A stretch of 64,000 nt of DNA, from NCBI RefSeq assembly GCF_014203695.1, contig NZ_JACHJO010000012.1, positions 62,001 to 126,000 on the forward strand, written 5' to 3'. The stretch's first letter is position 1; the number at the start of each line of letters is the position of its first letter. Below the pieces are notes generated by a model. That model made no database searches and was not told the DNA's origin. It saw nothing but the letters and a program-made list of their open reading frames with translations. The DNA comes from Nocardiopsis algeriensis. Its GTDB lineage: Bacteria > Actinomycetota > Actinomycetes > Streptosporangiales > Streptosporangiaceae. Shown one piece after another: positions 16,261 to 24,108 of the stretch. Position numbers and translations under genes: made by a program.

Positions 16261-17766
16261 TCAGGGCGCGGGGGTCTCGAGGGCCTTCTTCGCACGGCGG
16301 TTGCGCAGGGCCGTGCGCACCGGCGGACCCACCAGAGCCAGGAGGCTCACCAGCAGCAGACCGACGGCGATGGGACTGGTGAGGATGTTCGCGGGCCCGC
16401 CGATCTCCAGCGCCCGGCGGAGGTTGCCCTCGGCGAGGGAGCCCAGGATCAGACCCAGGACGACCGGCCCCGGCGGGATGCCGAAGCGCTTCAGGAACAG
16501 GCCCACCAGGCCGAGGACGAGCATGACGCCGACGTCGAAGACGTTGTTGCTCACCGCGTAGGTGCCGACCATGCAGAAGACGAGGATGACCGCCCACAGG
16601 AAGTGCTGGGGCAGCTCCAGCAGCTTGGCCACACCGCGCATCCGCATGATGCTGGCCAGCAGGGCCACGACCGTGGCGATCAGCATGATGCCGGCGATGC
16701 TGTAGACGAGGTCGGGCTGGTTGGTGAACAGGGACGGGCCGGGCTGGATGCCCCAGACGACCATGGAGCCGATCATCACGGCCATCACCGAGTCACCGGG
16801 AAGGCCGAGCGCCAGCGTCGTCGTCACGGAGCCGCCCAGGGTGGCGTTGGACGAGGTGTCCGCGGCGGTGATGCCCTCCAGGGAGCCCTTGCCGAACCTG
16901 TCGGGTCGCTTGGAGACACGGCGGGCCTGGTCCCAGCCGAGGATGCCGGCGATGTCGCCGCCGGTGGCCGGGACGATGCCGACCACACCGCCCACCCCGC
17001 TGCCGACCGCCAGCGGCTTGAGCATGGTGCGCCAGTCCCTCTTGTTCGGGAACCAGCGGCCGAATTCCTTGATCGGTTCGACCTTGTGCCCGCGGCGGTG
17101 CGTGAGGATCTGGTTCAGCACCTCGGCGATGCCGAAGAGGCCGATGATGGCCGCGATGAACGGGACGCCGTCCGAGAGCTCCGGAATGCCGAAGGTGAAG
17201 CGGGGCGTGCCGGTGATCGGGTCGCGCCCGACGGCGCCCAGCAGCAGACCCAGGGCACCCGCCATCAGCCCCTTGACGATCTTGCCGCCCGAGACGCCGA
17301 TCATCATCGTGAGACCGAAGACGACGAGGGCGAACATCTCGGCGGGGCCGAAGTTCAGGGCCAGCCGCGACAGCGGGATCGCCGCGACCATCAGCAGGAC
17401 GAGCCCCACCACGGTGCCCCAGGCCGAGGCGAAGGCCGATGCGGTCAGGGCCAGGCCGGCCTGGCCCTTGCGAGCCATGGCGTAGCCGTCGAAGGTCGTC
17501 GCGATCGAGGCCGGGGTCCCCGGGGTGTTGACGAGGATCGCCGGCACCCGGTCGCCGAAGTTCGACGACACGTAGATCGTCAGCAGCACGGCCAGGCCCG
17601 GAAGCGGGTCCAGGGCCAGGGTGAAGCTGCTGGCCAGGGCGACGGCCATGGTCGCGGTCACACCGGGGAAGGCTCCGACCAGCATTCCGAGGAGGGCGCC
17701 CGCGCCGATGCACAGGAGGATGGTGGGGTCCAGCAGCGCGCCGAAACCCTCGACGATCGGACTCAT
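16261..17766 (-). CDS. tctA: tripartite tricarboxylate transporter permease TctA
   Basis: A 501-residue large permease of the TTT family with about 11-12 membrane helices. It has the family signature GALLGMLVGAFPGVTATMAVAL near residues 18-39 and NTPGTPASIATTFDGYAMARKGQAG near 78-102, followed by LGLPGDSVMAVMIGSM further on. It works with the TctB small permease and the periplasmic-type TctC. ATG 17766 overlaps the tctB stop (ATGA), so the two are translationally coupled. Substrate is probably an organic or sugar acid; citrate is only the historical example. Confidence 0.93.
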   Translation of the reverse strand: MSPIVEGFGALLDPTILLCIGAGALLGMLVGAFPGVTATMAVALASSFTLALDPLPGLAVLLTIYVSSNFGDRVPAILVNTPGTPASIATTFDGYAMARKGQAGLALTASAFASAWGTVVGLVLLMVAAIPLSRLALNFGPAEMFALVVFGLTMMIGVSGGKIVKGLMAGALGLLLGAVGRDPITGTPRFTFGIPELSDGVPFIAAIIGLFGIAEVLNQILTHRRGHKVEPIKEFGRWFPNKRDWRTMLKPLAVGSGVGGVVGIVPATGGDIAGILGWDQARRVSKRPDRFGKGSLEGITAADTSSNATLGGSVTTTLALGLPGDSVMAVMIGSMVVWGIQPGPSLFTNQPDLVYSIAGIMLIATVVALLASIMRMRGVAKLLELPQHFLWAVILVFCMVGTYAVSNNVFDVGVMLVLGLVGLFLKRFGIPPGPVVLGLILGSLAEGNLRRALEIGGPANILTSPIAVGLLLVSLLALVGPPVRTALRNRRAKKALETPAP

Positions 17767-18281
17767 AGTGGCACTCTCAGGAGGACGCCGAACAAGAGGT
17801 GGAGGACCGTGGTCACGACCACGGGGAAGAGCAGCAGGGCCTTCCATCCCCGGCCGCCGCCGATCCAGGTCAGTGCAGCGAACAGCAGCGCCGTGGAGAC
17901 CCGGAAGTCGACGAAGTACCAGAGCACGCCGTAGCCGAGGATCGAGCCGAGCATGGCGACCAGCCGCCAGGCCCCTTCGCGGGTGGCCGGGTCCGGGATG
18001 TCGGTGTCGGCGGCGACCGCCTTCGCGGACCGCTTCCGCAGGGTGCCTGCGACCAGCAGGACGGCCAGCAGGAGCAGCGCCCCCGACAGGACCTCGGGCC
18101 ACCACCGGGGACCGATCTGGGTCAGGCCCTCCCTCACCGGGATGCCGAGGGTGAGGACGAACGCGCCGACCGCGAGCGCGGCACCCGCGGCGGCGGGGAC
18201 GAGGTCGCGCAGCGGGTGGGCGGAGCGCGCCCCCTCCTCGGCGGGAGAGGGCGCGCCGGTGCCGGGTGCTTCCGGGGACAC
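17763..18281 (-). CDS. tctB: tripartite tricarboxylate transporter small permease TctB
   Basis: A 172-residue membrane protein with four hydrophobic helices. The segment IGPRWWPEVLSGALLLLAVLLV matches the TctB family motif (FP.. or WWP near the second helix). GTG 18281 is the start; the stop overlaps tctA, and tctC ends 5 bases upstream, so the three genes form one compact block. Confidence 0.88.
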   Translation of the reverse strand: MSPEAPGTGAPSPAEEGARSAHPLRDLVPAAAGAALAVGAFVLTLGIPVREGLTQIGPRWWPEVLSGALLLLAVLLVAGTLRKRSAKAVAADTDIPDPATREGAWRLVAMLGSILGYGVLWYFVDFRVSTALLFAALTWIGGGRGWKALLLFPVVVTTVLHLLFGVLLRVPL

Positions 18282-18286
18282 GGGTG

Positions 18287-19258
18287 TCAGTCCTGGTTCC
18301 CGAGCAGCTCACCGAAGCGCTTGTGCTCGTCCTCGACGAACTGCGCGTACTCGGCGGCGGGCACGTTGACCGGGATGTTGCCCGAGTCGCTGATGATGGT
18401 CGTGAACTCCTCGGAGTCGGCGGCCGCGGCGAACGCCTCCTCCAGCTTCTGGAGCACGTCCTCGGGCAGGCCGGCGGGCGCGCCGATGCCGCCCCAGCCG
18501 CCGATGGTGACGTCCACACCCTGCTCGGCGGCGGTCTGCACGTCGGGGAGGGACTCGGAGGGCTCGGAGTCGAACACCGCCAGGACGCGCAGCTGGCCCT
18601 CGGAATGCGACGGGGCGGTCTCGGAGATGCCCGCGACGACCGCGTCGACCTGGCCGCCGACGGCCGCCGTCACGGCGGGGGCGCCACCGTCGAAGGGCAC
18701 GGGCTTGAACTCGCTGCCGGTGGCGTTGCCCAGTTCGGTGGTGGCGGCCTCCCAGATGGAGCCCGCGCCGGAGTTGGAGACCGTGATGGAGCCCGGGTCC
18801 TCCTTGGCGGCCTCGACCAGGTCGTCCAGGGTCTCGTAGGGGCTGTCCGCGGGGACGGCGACGGTCGCGGGAACCGAGACCATCTGACCGATCAGGTCGT
18901 AGTCGGCCGGGTCCACGTCGTAGCCCTGGTGGCCGAGCATGACGGTCTCGACCGGCAGGTAGCCGATGGTGTAGCCGTCGGCGGGGCGGCCCGCGAGGTA
19001 CTCCAGGCCCACGGAGCCGGCGCCGCCGCTGCGGTTCTCGACGATGATGCTCTGCCCGAGCGTCTCCTCCATCTCCGCGGCGAGGGTGCGCGCGGCGAGG
19101 TCGGAGGCACCTCCGGCGTCGTAGGGGACGACGAGGGTGACGTCCTCGCTCGGGTACTCGGAGGAGTCCTCGGTGACGCCCCCGCGGTCGGCGCAACCCG
19201 CGGTGAGGAGCACCGCTCCTGTCGCGACGGCTGCCAGTTTGAAGAATGTGGGGCGCAT
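18287..19258 (-). CDS. tctC: tripartite tricarboxylate transporter substrate-binding lipoprotein TctC
   Basis: A 323-residue solute-binding lipoprotein. The signal peptide ends with LLTAGC (Cys about residue 22). It shows the TctC/Bug family landmarks VTLVVPYDAGGASDLAARTLA (about 40-60), IIVENRSGGAGSVG and the GGWGGIGAPAGLP segment near 255. ATG 19258 follows GGAG. It captures the substrate for TctAB. The Bug fold gives no reliable substrate prediction. Confidence 0.92.
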   Translation of the reverse strand: MRPTFFKLAAVATGAVLLTAGCADRGGVTEDSSEYPSEDVTLVVPYDAGGASDLAARTLAAEMEETLGQSIIVENRSGGAGSVGLEYLAGRPADGYTIGYLPVETVMLGHQGYDVDPADYDLIGQMVSVPATVAVPADSPYETLDDLVEAAKEDPGSITVSNSGAGSIWEAATTELGNATGSEFKPVPFDGGAPAVTAAVGGQVDAVVAGISETAPSHSEGQLRVLAVFDSEPSESLPDVQTAAEQGVDVTIGGWGGIGAPAGLPEDVLQKLEEAFAAAADSEEFTTIISDSGNIPVNVPAAEYAQFVEDEHKRFGELLGNQD

Positions 19259-19329
19259 GTTGTCTCCGGTGTTTCGGTGCCGGCCCGCACGGGGCCGTGC
19301 CTCGGTGAATGGGTGTGGTTCCCGCCGGA

Positions 19330-19998
19330 TCAGTCCGACCCGGGACGGGAATAGGGGGCTCGGAGCCTCAGCCGGGCGTTGTCCAGGTGGTCGTGCAGCT
19401 CGGCGAAGACGGCGTCGGGGTCTCCCGACTCGATGAGCCCGGCCAGCACCTCGTGGGCGGTGACCGAGGGCTCGAGGTCCTCGTAGCGCTCGTTGGAGGC
19501 CAGGAGGAGGACCTCGATGGTCGGCCGGTACTGCGCCCACACGTCGGCGAGACGGCGGTGACCGGCGACCTCGTAGAAGACCGAGTGGAAGCGGACGTCG
19601 GCGACGGTGAAGCCGTCCGCGTCCCCGTACTCGCCCGCGCTCCGCATCTGCTGGAGCGGACCGCGCAGGCCCTGCACGAGGGCGGAGCGGTCGCGCTGGA
19701 GACCGATCTCCAGCGCCAGGCGTTCGAGGGACTCCCGGAGGGAGAAGAGCTCGTCGATGTCGTCCCCGTCGAGCCCGACCACGGTCGCGCTGCGGCGGTT
19801 GGTGTCGATGAGGCCCTCCGAGGCCAGGATCTTCAGTGCGTCCCGGATGGGGCCGCGGCTCAGGTCGAACTGCTCGGCCAGGTGGCCTTCGACCAGGGCC
19901 GTCCCGGGCGCGTAGCGCCCGGTGACGATCAGGCGCCGGAGCTCGCCGGCGACCTTGTCGCCGAGAGCCTGCTGCTTGATCGGCAGGATCTCCGACAT
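19330..19998 (-). CDS. GntR family (FadR/FCD type) transcriptional regulator
   Basis: A 222-residue regulator. The winged helix at residues 10-75 contains LRRLIVTGRYAPGTALVE and the recognition region LAEQFDLSRGPIRDALKILASEGLI. The C-terminal FCD all-helical domain (about 80-215) has metal/ligand-binding histidines in ADVRFHSVFYEVAGHRRL and a final HLDNARLRLR. It is the first gene of the Tct/aldolase/kinase operon and very probably its local regulator. ATG 19998 has GAAGGGAAG upstream, and likely operators lie immediately before that. Confidence 0.88.
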   Translation of the reverse strand: MSEILPIKQQALGDKVAGELRRLIVTGRYAPGTALVEGHLAEQFDLSRGPIRDALKILASEGLIDTNRRSATVVGLDGDDIDELFSLRESLERLALEIGLQRDRSALVQGLRGPLQQMRSAGEYGDADGFTVADVRFHSVFYEVAGHRRLADVWAQYRPTIEVLLLASNERYEDLEPSVTAHEVLAGLIESGDPDAVFAELHDHLDNARLRLRAPYSRPGSD

Positions 19999-20010
19999 GG
20001 CTTCCCTTCG

Positions 20011-20059
20011 GTTAACGGTTAACTGTTGACCAGGTTGAGTCATTATGTGACACGTGTCA
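20011..20059. promoter_or_regulatory. candidate GntR operators upstream of the catabolic operon
   Basis: Read toward the GntR gene, 20030-20011 is GTCAACAGTTAACCGTTAAC: three GT(T/C)AAC half-sites at 7-base spacing ending about 12 bases before the start codon. A separate perfect palindrome TGACACGTGTCA lies at 20048-20059. Autoregulation by the downstream GntR protein is the natural reading. Confidence 0.55.
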
Positions 20060-20337
20060 ACGGATGGAACACAAGAGAACTTCGGGACCTTGGGCCCGCA
20101 CTGGGTCAGAGCCCCGTAACCGCAGGGGTTCCGGGAGGTCCAACGGAGGCAAAAATTTTTTGTGTCCTCCCTGTTCGGAGGGCCCATGAGGTGTCCGGGA
20201 GAGCTCCGGAGCCCTCTGGAGAGGTGCGCGGGTCCCGTGCGTCGGGGGCCGCACCCGAGATGTCACAAGGATTCACGCGGCCACGGGAACCGGGCCAGGC
20301 GCAGGAGCGGATGTCCCGGAGACGCGGGGCGGACATG
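20060..20337. other. intergenic region without a recognised gene
   Basis: No frame has a convincing start or composition. It lies between the GntR promoter and the terminator of the small-protein pair, and includes an A/T-rich spot (AAAAATTTTTTG at about 20151-20162) that could be promoter DNA for either direction. Confidence 0.5.
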
Positions 20338-20371
20338 GCGAAGGCCCCGACCGGGAGGTCAGGGCCTTCGC
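20338..20371 (-). terminator. hairpin after the small-protein pair
   Basis: Arms 20338-20352 and 20357-20371, 14 of 15 pairs, 4-base loop, 24 bases downstream of the minus-strand stop at 20396. Confidence 0.7.
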
Positions 20372-20395
20372 TTGTCCGGATGCGGTGGAGGGCGG

Positions 20396-20878
20396 TCAGA
20401 CACGGCTGCCGGTCAGGTGCTCCAGGAAGGAGCGGTAGTCCTGCAGGGCCACGCGCAGGGACTCGGTGTCGTTGCGGCCGTCGCCCCAGGCGGAGCGCAG
20501 CGCGGCCTGCCGGGACTCGATCTCCGAGACCAGCGCGCCGGCGACCTTCTCGGCCAGGGCGTCGGCCTCGCGCACGGCCCGCTGCGGGTCGTCGACGAAC
20601 TCGCCCTGGGCCTCGCGCCAGCGGAGCTGGAGCTCCTCGGGCTCGAACCCGCGCGGACGCAGCTGCCACTGCCCCTCCGCGTCGGAGCTGCGCTGCCCCG
20701 GGATGTTCGCGTACTGGCTGCCGGCGCCGCCGTGGTGTCCCGTGGACGCGCCCGGGTCGGTCACCTCGGCGTCCACCACCGACACGTCGCCGTGGGCGGG
20801 ACGGGTCTCGGCGGAGCCGGTCTCCCAGCGGTGCTCGCCGTGCCGGGTCTCGCCGGTGCCGTTCGTGTGGTCCACCAT
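20396..20878 (-). CDS. hypothetical acidic protein (160 aa), related to its upstream neighbour
   Basis: Unrecognised. The N-terminal half is low-complexity and probably disordered; the C-terminal half (WREAQGEFVDDPQRAVREAD, then LRVALQDYRSFLEHL) is helical and clearly resembles the same region of the next gene upstream (VQQEFVDNPVRAVRDAQ, LREELVAYRGLVDAL). ATG 20878 follows GAGGAGG. It has no membrane segment. The two genes are 50 bases apart on one strand, so the pair probably arose by duplication and works together. Confidence 0.75.
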   Translation of the reverse strand: MVDHTNGTGETRHGEHRWETGSAETRPAHGDVSVVDAEVTDPGASTGHHGGAGSQYANIPGQRSSDAEGQWQLRPRGFEPEELQLRWREAQGEFVDDPQRAVREADALAEKVAGALVSEIESRQAALRSAWGDGRNDTESLRVALQDYRSFLEHLTGSRV

Positions 20879-20928
20879 GCGGTCCTCCTCACCTCGTGCG
20901 TGCTGTCGCGGGTTGTCTCCGGGGTTGA

Positions 20929-21537
20929 TCACAGCCTCCTCCCCGAGTGCTCGGCCGTGCCGTGGGCCGCCGGCAGTCCGCCGGCCAGGGCGTCCACGAG
21001 ACCGCGGTAGGCCACCAGCTCCTCGCGCAGGTGCTCGGTACCGCTCTGGTCGGCCGTACGCCCGGCGCGCTGGGCGCGGCGCAGGGCGGCGACGGCCGCG
21101 GGGTGGTCCACCGACAGGTCGCGGATGCGCTGCTCGAAGCCCGCACCACCCTCGGCACCCGGACGGACGTCGGGGTAGCCGCGGTCGGCCATGGCCGACT
21201 CGACCACGGCCTGCGCGTCGCGGACGGCGCGGACGGGGTTGTCCACGAACTCCTGCTGGACGGCGGCCCAGGCGTCGTCGTGGGCCTTGACCTCGTTGCT
21301 GGTCAGGTCGCGGAGCTTCATGCCCCGGCGCCGCCGGAGCCGCTCGGACAGGTCGCGCTCGGCGGCTTCCCTGTCCCCGTGGGACTCCACGGCGTACTGG
21401 TATTCGTCACCGAAGTGCTTCTTCAGCTTGCCGGACCTGCTGCCGGGGAGAAGGTTGAGGTACGCGGCGATCGCCAATCCGATGGCGATGACGGCCAGTA
21501 CCACTACAGCTATGAGAACTATGGTTGATGTTTCCAA
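20929..21537 (-). CDS. membrane-anchored hypothetical protein (202 aa)
   Basis: One N-terminal transmembrane helix (IVLIAVVVLAVIAIGLAIAAYL, about 5-27), then a basic/acidic cytoplasmic part with a WAAVQQEFVDNPVRAVRDAQAVV segment shared with the neighbouring gene. TTG 21537 is preferred to ATG 21579 because a strong AGGAGGTG lies just upstream of it and the protein then begins directly with the membrane helix. The FxDxPxxAVRDA-type domain occurs in many actinobacterial small proteins of unknown role. Confidence 0.75.
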   Translation of the reverse strand: METSTIVLIAVVVLAVIAIGLAIAAYLNLLPGSRSGKLKKHFGDEYQYAVESHGDREAAERDLSERLRRRRGMKLRDLTSNEVKAHDDAWAAVQQEFVDNPVRAVRDAQAVVESAMADRGYPDVRPGAEGGAGFEQRIRDLSVDHPAAVAALRRAQRAGRTADQSGTEHLREELVAYRGLVDALAGGLPAAHGTAEHSGRRL

Positions 21538-22046
21538 GGGGGCACCTCCTGTGGAGGCCCCTCTGCCCATGGAAGCCATTTCGAAACACGCTCGGTTTCC
21601 ATTCGCCGGGGAGGGAAGACAGGGGCCGGGGAGTGCGTCGGGGCCCTCGGTGAGCCATGGGACTTGTCCGTTTTCCGGTGCTGACCTCGACCTTTATCTG
21701 TTTCACATCTGAGGCCGCCAAGGGGGAGAGGGCTTCCTGACCAGGGCGCCGGAGGGTGCGGGTCGCTCCCGCGCACGGTGTGGTCGGCCGGATGTTCGGT
21801 CGGGTGCTGGGGTCCAAGGGGGGCGCCGTTTAGCGGTGAAATGTCCAATCAAATGACTTTGATGGCATTCGCCAGGGATGTTCTCGGCGAAGTTCTGGCC
21901 TGGGGAGATGCGTCTTCCCGAAATTTTTTCCCGCTATCTCTCCATAGCGCTCCCTGGATCCTCTATTCTTTATTCGAATCCAACAACTGAACACGTGACC
22001 CCGCGACGCCATCAAGCGCCCGGGGTCGTGGCCAGCAACTCACCAC
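21538..22046. other. intergenic region, AT-richer, likely divergent promoters
   Basis: No credible gene. About 21830-21990 is markedly AT-richer than the surroundings and marks the start of the accessory region; it probably promotes the genes from 22047. The adjacent stretch to about 21720 faces the minus-strand pair. Confidence 0.5.
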
Positions 22047-22834
22047 TTGAAGAACAGGATTGCCAGCGTGCACCAGTTTAGTGCTGCGCTTGTGAGCCGT
22101 ACCCTCGGTACGCTCCTGGCGTTGATCTTCCCGCCCCGCGGCCGCCACTGCGGTTCCGGTCTTCTCTCCCGTCGCCGCAGGTCGACGCGGGTCCGCCGCT
22201 ACGTGGCCGGCCCCGCCCCGGCGACCGCTTCGCGACACACCCCCGCGCCTTCCCAGTCCCAGTCCCGGCCCCGTCCGGCCGAGCCCCGTCCGGCCGAGCC
22301 CCGTCCGGCCGAGCCCCGTCCGGCCGAGCCCCGTCTGGCCGAGCCTCGTCTGTCCGAGCCCCGCCAGGTGCTGAGCGCCGACGATGTGGCGTTGGTGCGG
22401 CCCTACTACGAGGCCCACGAAAAGCACGTGGCCCGCATGCGCGCCGCCTTCCAGGCAGACATCGGATCCGAGCAGAAGCCCCAACCGTCTCGCCCGCCCC
22501 AGCTCCCCCAGGCACCCCAGCAGCCCCAGGCACCTCAGCTTCCCCAGCTACCCGAGCCGCGCGTCCTGGAGGGCGACCTGCTCGCCTGCGAAACCGCCCC
22601 CTCCCCGAGCCCGCACTCGCACTTGCGTCTGCACCCGTGTCCGCGCCTGTACCCGAGCTCAAGCCTGAGTCCGGCTCTGCGTCCGCCCCTGTGCCGGTGT
22701 CTGTCCCTGCGCCCGTTCCTGCGCGGGGTCGTCACCACCGTGTGGACGAGGCCGAGCTGGACCGTGAACTGGCCCGGCTCACCCGCATGTGGCACGTCCA
22801 GCGGCAGAACCTCCGGATGGGGGTGCCCGCATGA
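22047..22834 (+). pseudogene. repeat-rich Pro protein gene, apparently split by a -1 frameshift
   Basis: The frame from 22047 encodes a basic N terminus, a (PAEPR)n stretch, a folded middle (LSADDVALVRPYYEAHEKHVARM) and a PQ-rich linker to about 22595. From there codon quality is better in another frame, which runs to 22834 as ...VDEAELDRELARLTRMWHVQRQN... and ends in an ATGA overlap with the ATPase gene. Adding one base within the C5-T-C4 tract at 22597-22606 would fuse both parts into one protein of about 263 residues. It could be a sequencing error, a real mutation or slippage-controlled expression. The terminal overlap says the last segment is genuinely translated. Confidence 0.6.
22269..22358 (+). 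repeat. six 15-bp tandem units encoding PAEPR-type repeats
   Basis: Unit CCCCGTCCGGCCGAG: four exact copies (22269-22328) and two diverged (to 22358). In frame, so changes in copy number would lengthen or shorten the protein by five residues. Confidence 0.9.
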
Positions 22835-23313
22835 GCGTGCGCCGTGCCTTCTGGGAACACCGCACCTACCCGGGTGACCTGGCCCAGCTCAGGCAGGTCC
22901 GCCGCGATCTGGCCGCCGACCTGGCCGGCTTCCCCGACGAGGCGGTCGAAACCCTCGCCCTGTGCGCCAGTGAGCTGTTCGCCAACGCCTGCAAGTACAC
23001 CGCCTCCGGCCAGAAAGACGGCCAGGTTCTCCGCACGCTGTGCCTGCGCCGGGGACGCCTGCTGCGCCTGGGCTTCACTGACGACGGAGGCAGCGGCAGT
23101 GCTCCGCAGATCCCTACCGAGCGCAGCGATGACGAGTGGGACGAGGCCGAGGGCCAGCGCGGACTCCTCATGATCCAGGAGTTGTCCACAGCCTGGGGAT
23201 ACTCACGCACCTGCCCCTGGGCTGACCTGGGCACCTCCACCTGGGCCCTGGTCCCCCTGCCCAGCGGCACCACACCTCCGCCGGGCCTGAGGCCCTACAT
23301 CTTCACCCGCTGA
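22831..23313 (+). CDS. ATP-binding protein, anti-sigma-factor kinase-like (HATPase_c_2)
   Basis: A 160-residue GHKL-fold protein of the RsbW/SpoIIAB-like class that is abundant in actinomycetes. The N box is ASELFANACKY (about 46-56, Asn52), the G1 box is DDGGSGS (about 88-94), the G2-like segment is QRGLLMIQELSTAWGY, and the last strand is GTSTWALVPL. Such proteins bind sigma or anti-anti-sigma factors, or regulate partner proteins, using ATP. ATG 22831 overlaps the preceding stop (ATGA), coupling it to the proline-rich gene. No sigma or STAS gene is adjacent. Confidence 0.85.
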   Translation: MSVRRAFWEHRTYPGDLAQLRQVRRDLAADLAGFPDEAVETLALCASELFANACKYTASGQKDGQVLRTLCLRRGRLLRLGFTDDGGSGSAPQIPTERSDDEWDEAEGQRGLLMIQELSTAWGYSRTCPWADLGTSTWALVPLPSGTTPPPGLRPYIFTR

Positions 23314-23370
23314 CACGGTGGGGACTCCTCGACCTCTCCGAGGAGCCCCCACCCCCTCCTCCACACCCAG

Positions 23371-23598
23371 AAAAACCCGCGTTCCCTTTCTTGGATGTGT
23401 CTTATTTCCCGTGATCTTGTACCTAGCGACAACCTCACCCCGTTTTCCTGCCCTCCCGCATGCAGCGAAAGTGTCCGTAAGTACAAGATCACGGGAAGAA
23501 AATCCGCTGGCTAGAGAGGAAGGCCGAATTCCGACCGAGGCGAGGAAGCCCCCGAACCGAACCAACCCGGGGGTAGACCTGAGTCTTCGATCCGACCG
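23371..23598. repeat. palindromic repeat unit, copy 1 (228 bp)
   Basis: First of three direct repeats. It contains a long inverted repeat: TTCCCGTGATCTTGTACCT at 23406-23424 and its complement at 23479-23497 (18/19), giving a 92-bp palindrome with a 54-base interior that ends in CGAAAGTGTCCGTA. The flanks are also shared with copy 2 (AAACCCGCG at the left; CCCGAACCGAACCA at the right). Confidence 0.9.
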
Positions 23599-23843
23599 GA
23601 AAACCCGCGCTCCCTCTCTCAGCTGTGTCTTATTTCCCGTGATCTTGTACCTAGCGCCAACCTCACCCCACCCTGCTGTCCTTCCGTATTCAGCGAAAGT
23701 GTCCGTAGGTACAAGATCACGGGAAGAAAATCCGCTGGCCAGAGGGGAAGGCTGAATTTGGTCGAGGTGAGGAAGGTCCCGAACCGAACCAGCCAGGGGG
23801 TAGGTCTGAGACCCTTGAGGCGCCTGGGATCTCGAACCGACTG
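23599..23843. repeat. palindromic repeat unit, copy 2 (245 bp)
   Basis: Same organisation as copy 1. Here the 19-bp inverted repeat is perfect (23634-23652 and 23707-23725) and again spans exactly 92 bp. Arms and flanks are conserved while the interior has diverged between copies, which suggests that hairpin formation is what has been kept. Confidence 0.9.
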
Positions 23844-24000
23844 GGAAGTCGGCGCTTTCTCTCTTGGCTGTGTCTTATTTCCCGTGATCTTGTACCTGGG
23901 GTCAACTTCACCCTGTTTTTCTGCCCTCTCGCATGCAGTGAAAGTGTCCGTAGGTACAAGATCACGGGGAGAAAAGTCGCTGGCCAGGGTGGAATAGACG
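23844..24000. repeat. palindromic repeat unit, copy 3 (right end incomplete)
   Basis: Third copy. Arms 23879-23897 and 23952-23970 (18/19), again 92 bp overall. The right flank is shortened compared with copies 1 and 2 and runs into a remnant of ATPase-gene 3' sequence at 24051. Confidence 0.88.
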
Positions 24001-24050
24001 GAAACCTTTGGCCATTCCTGCGCCCGTGCTCGGATCCTGCGTTCGCATCC

Positions 24051-24075
24051 GCACCTCTACTTGGGCCCTGGTCCC
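24051..24075 (+). pseudogene. duplicated fragment of the ATPase gene 3' end
   Basis: These 25 bases match 23231-23255 in the ATPase gene at 23 of 25 positions and would encode the same TSTWALVP strand. No start or upstream domain is present. The repeat array therefore lies between two copies of the same gene end. Confidence 0.6.
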
Positions 24076-24108
24076 TACTTTGGTCCTCTCTTCCAGAAAA
24101 GGAGTTGT

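Noticed and set aside
23371..24000. CRISPR array
   Set aside because: Only three long repeats of unequal length with palindromic arms and similar, not unique, interiors; no cas gene in the window.
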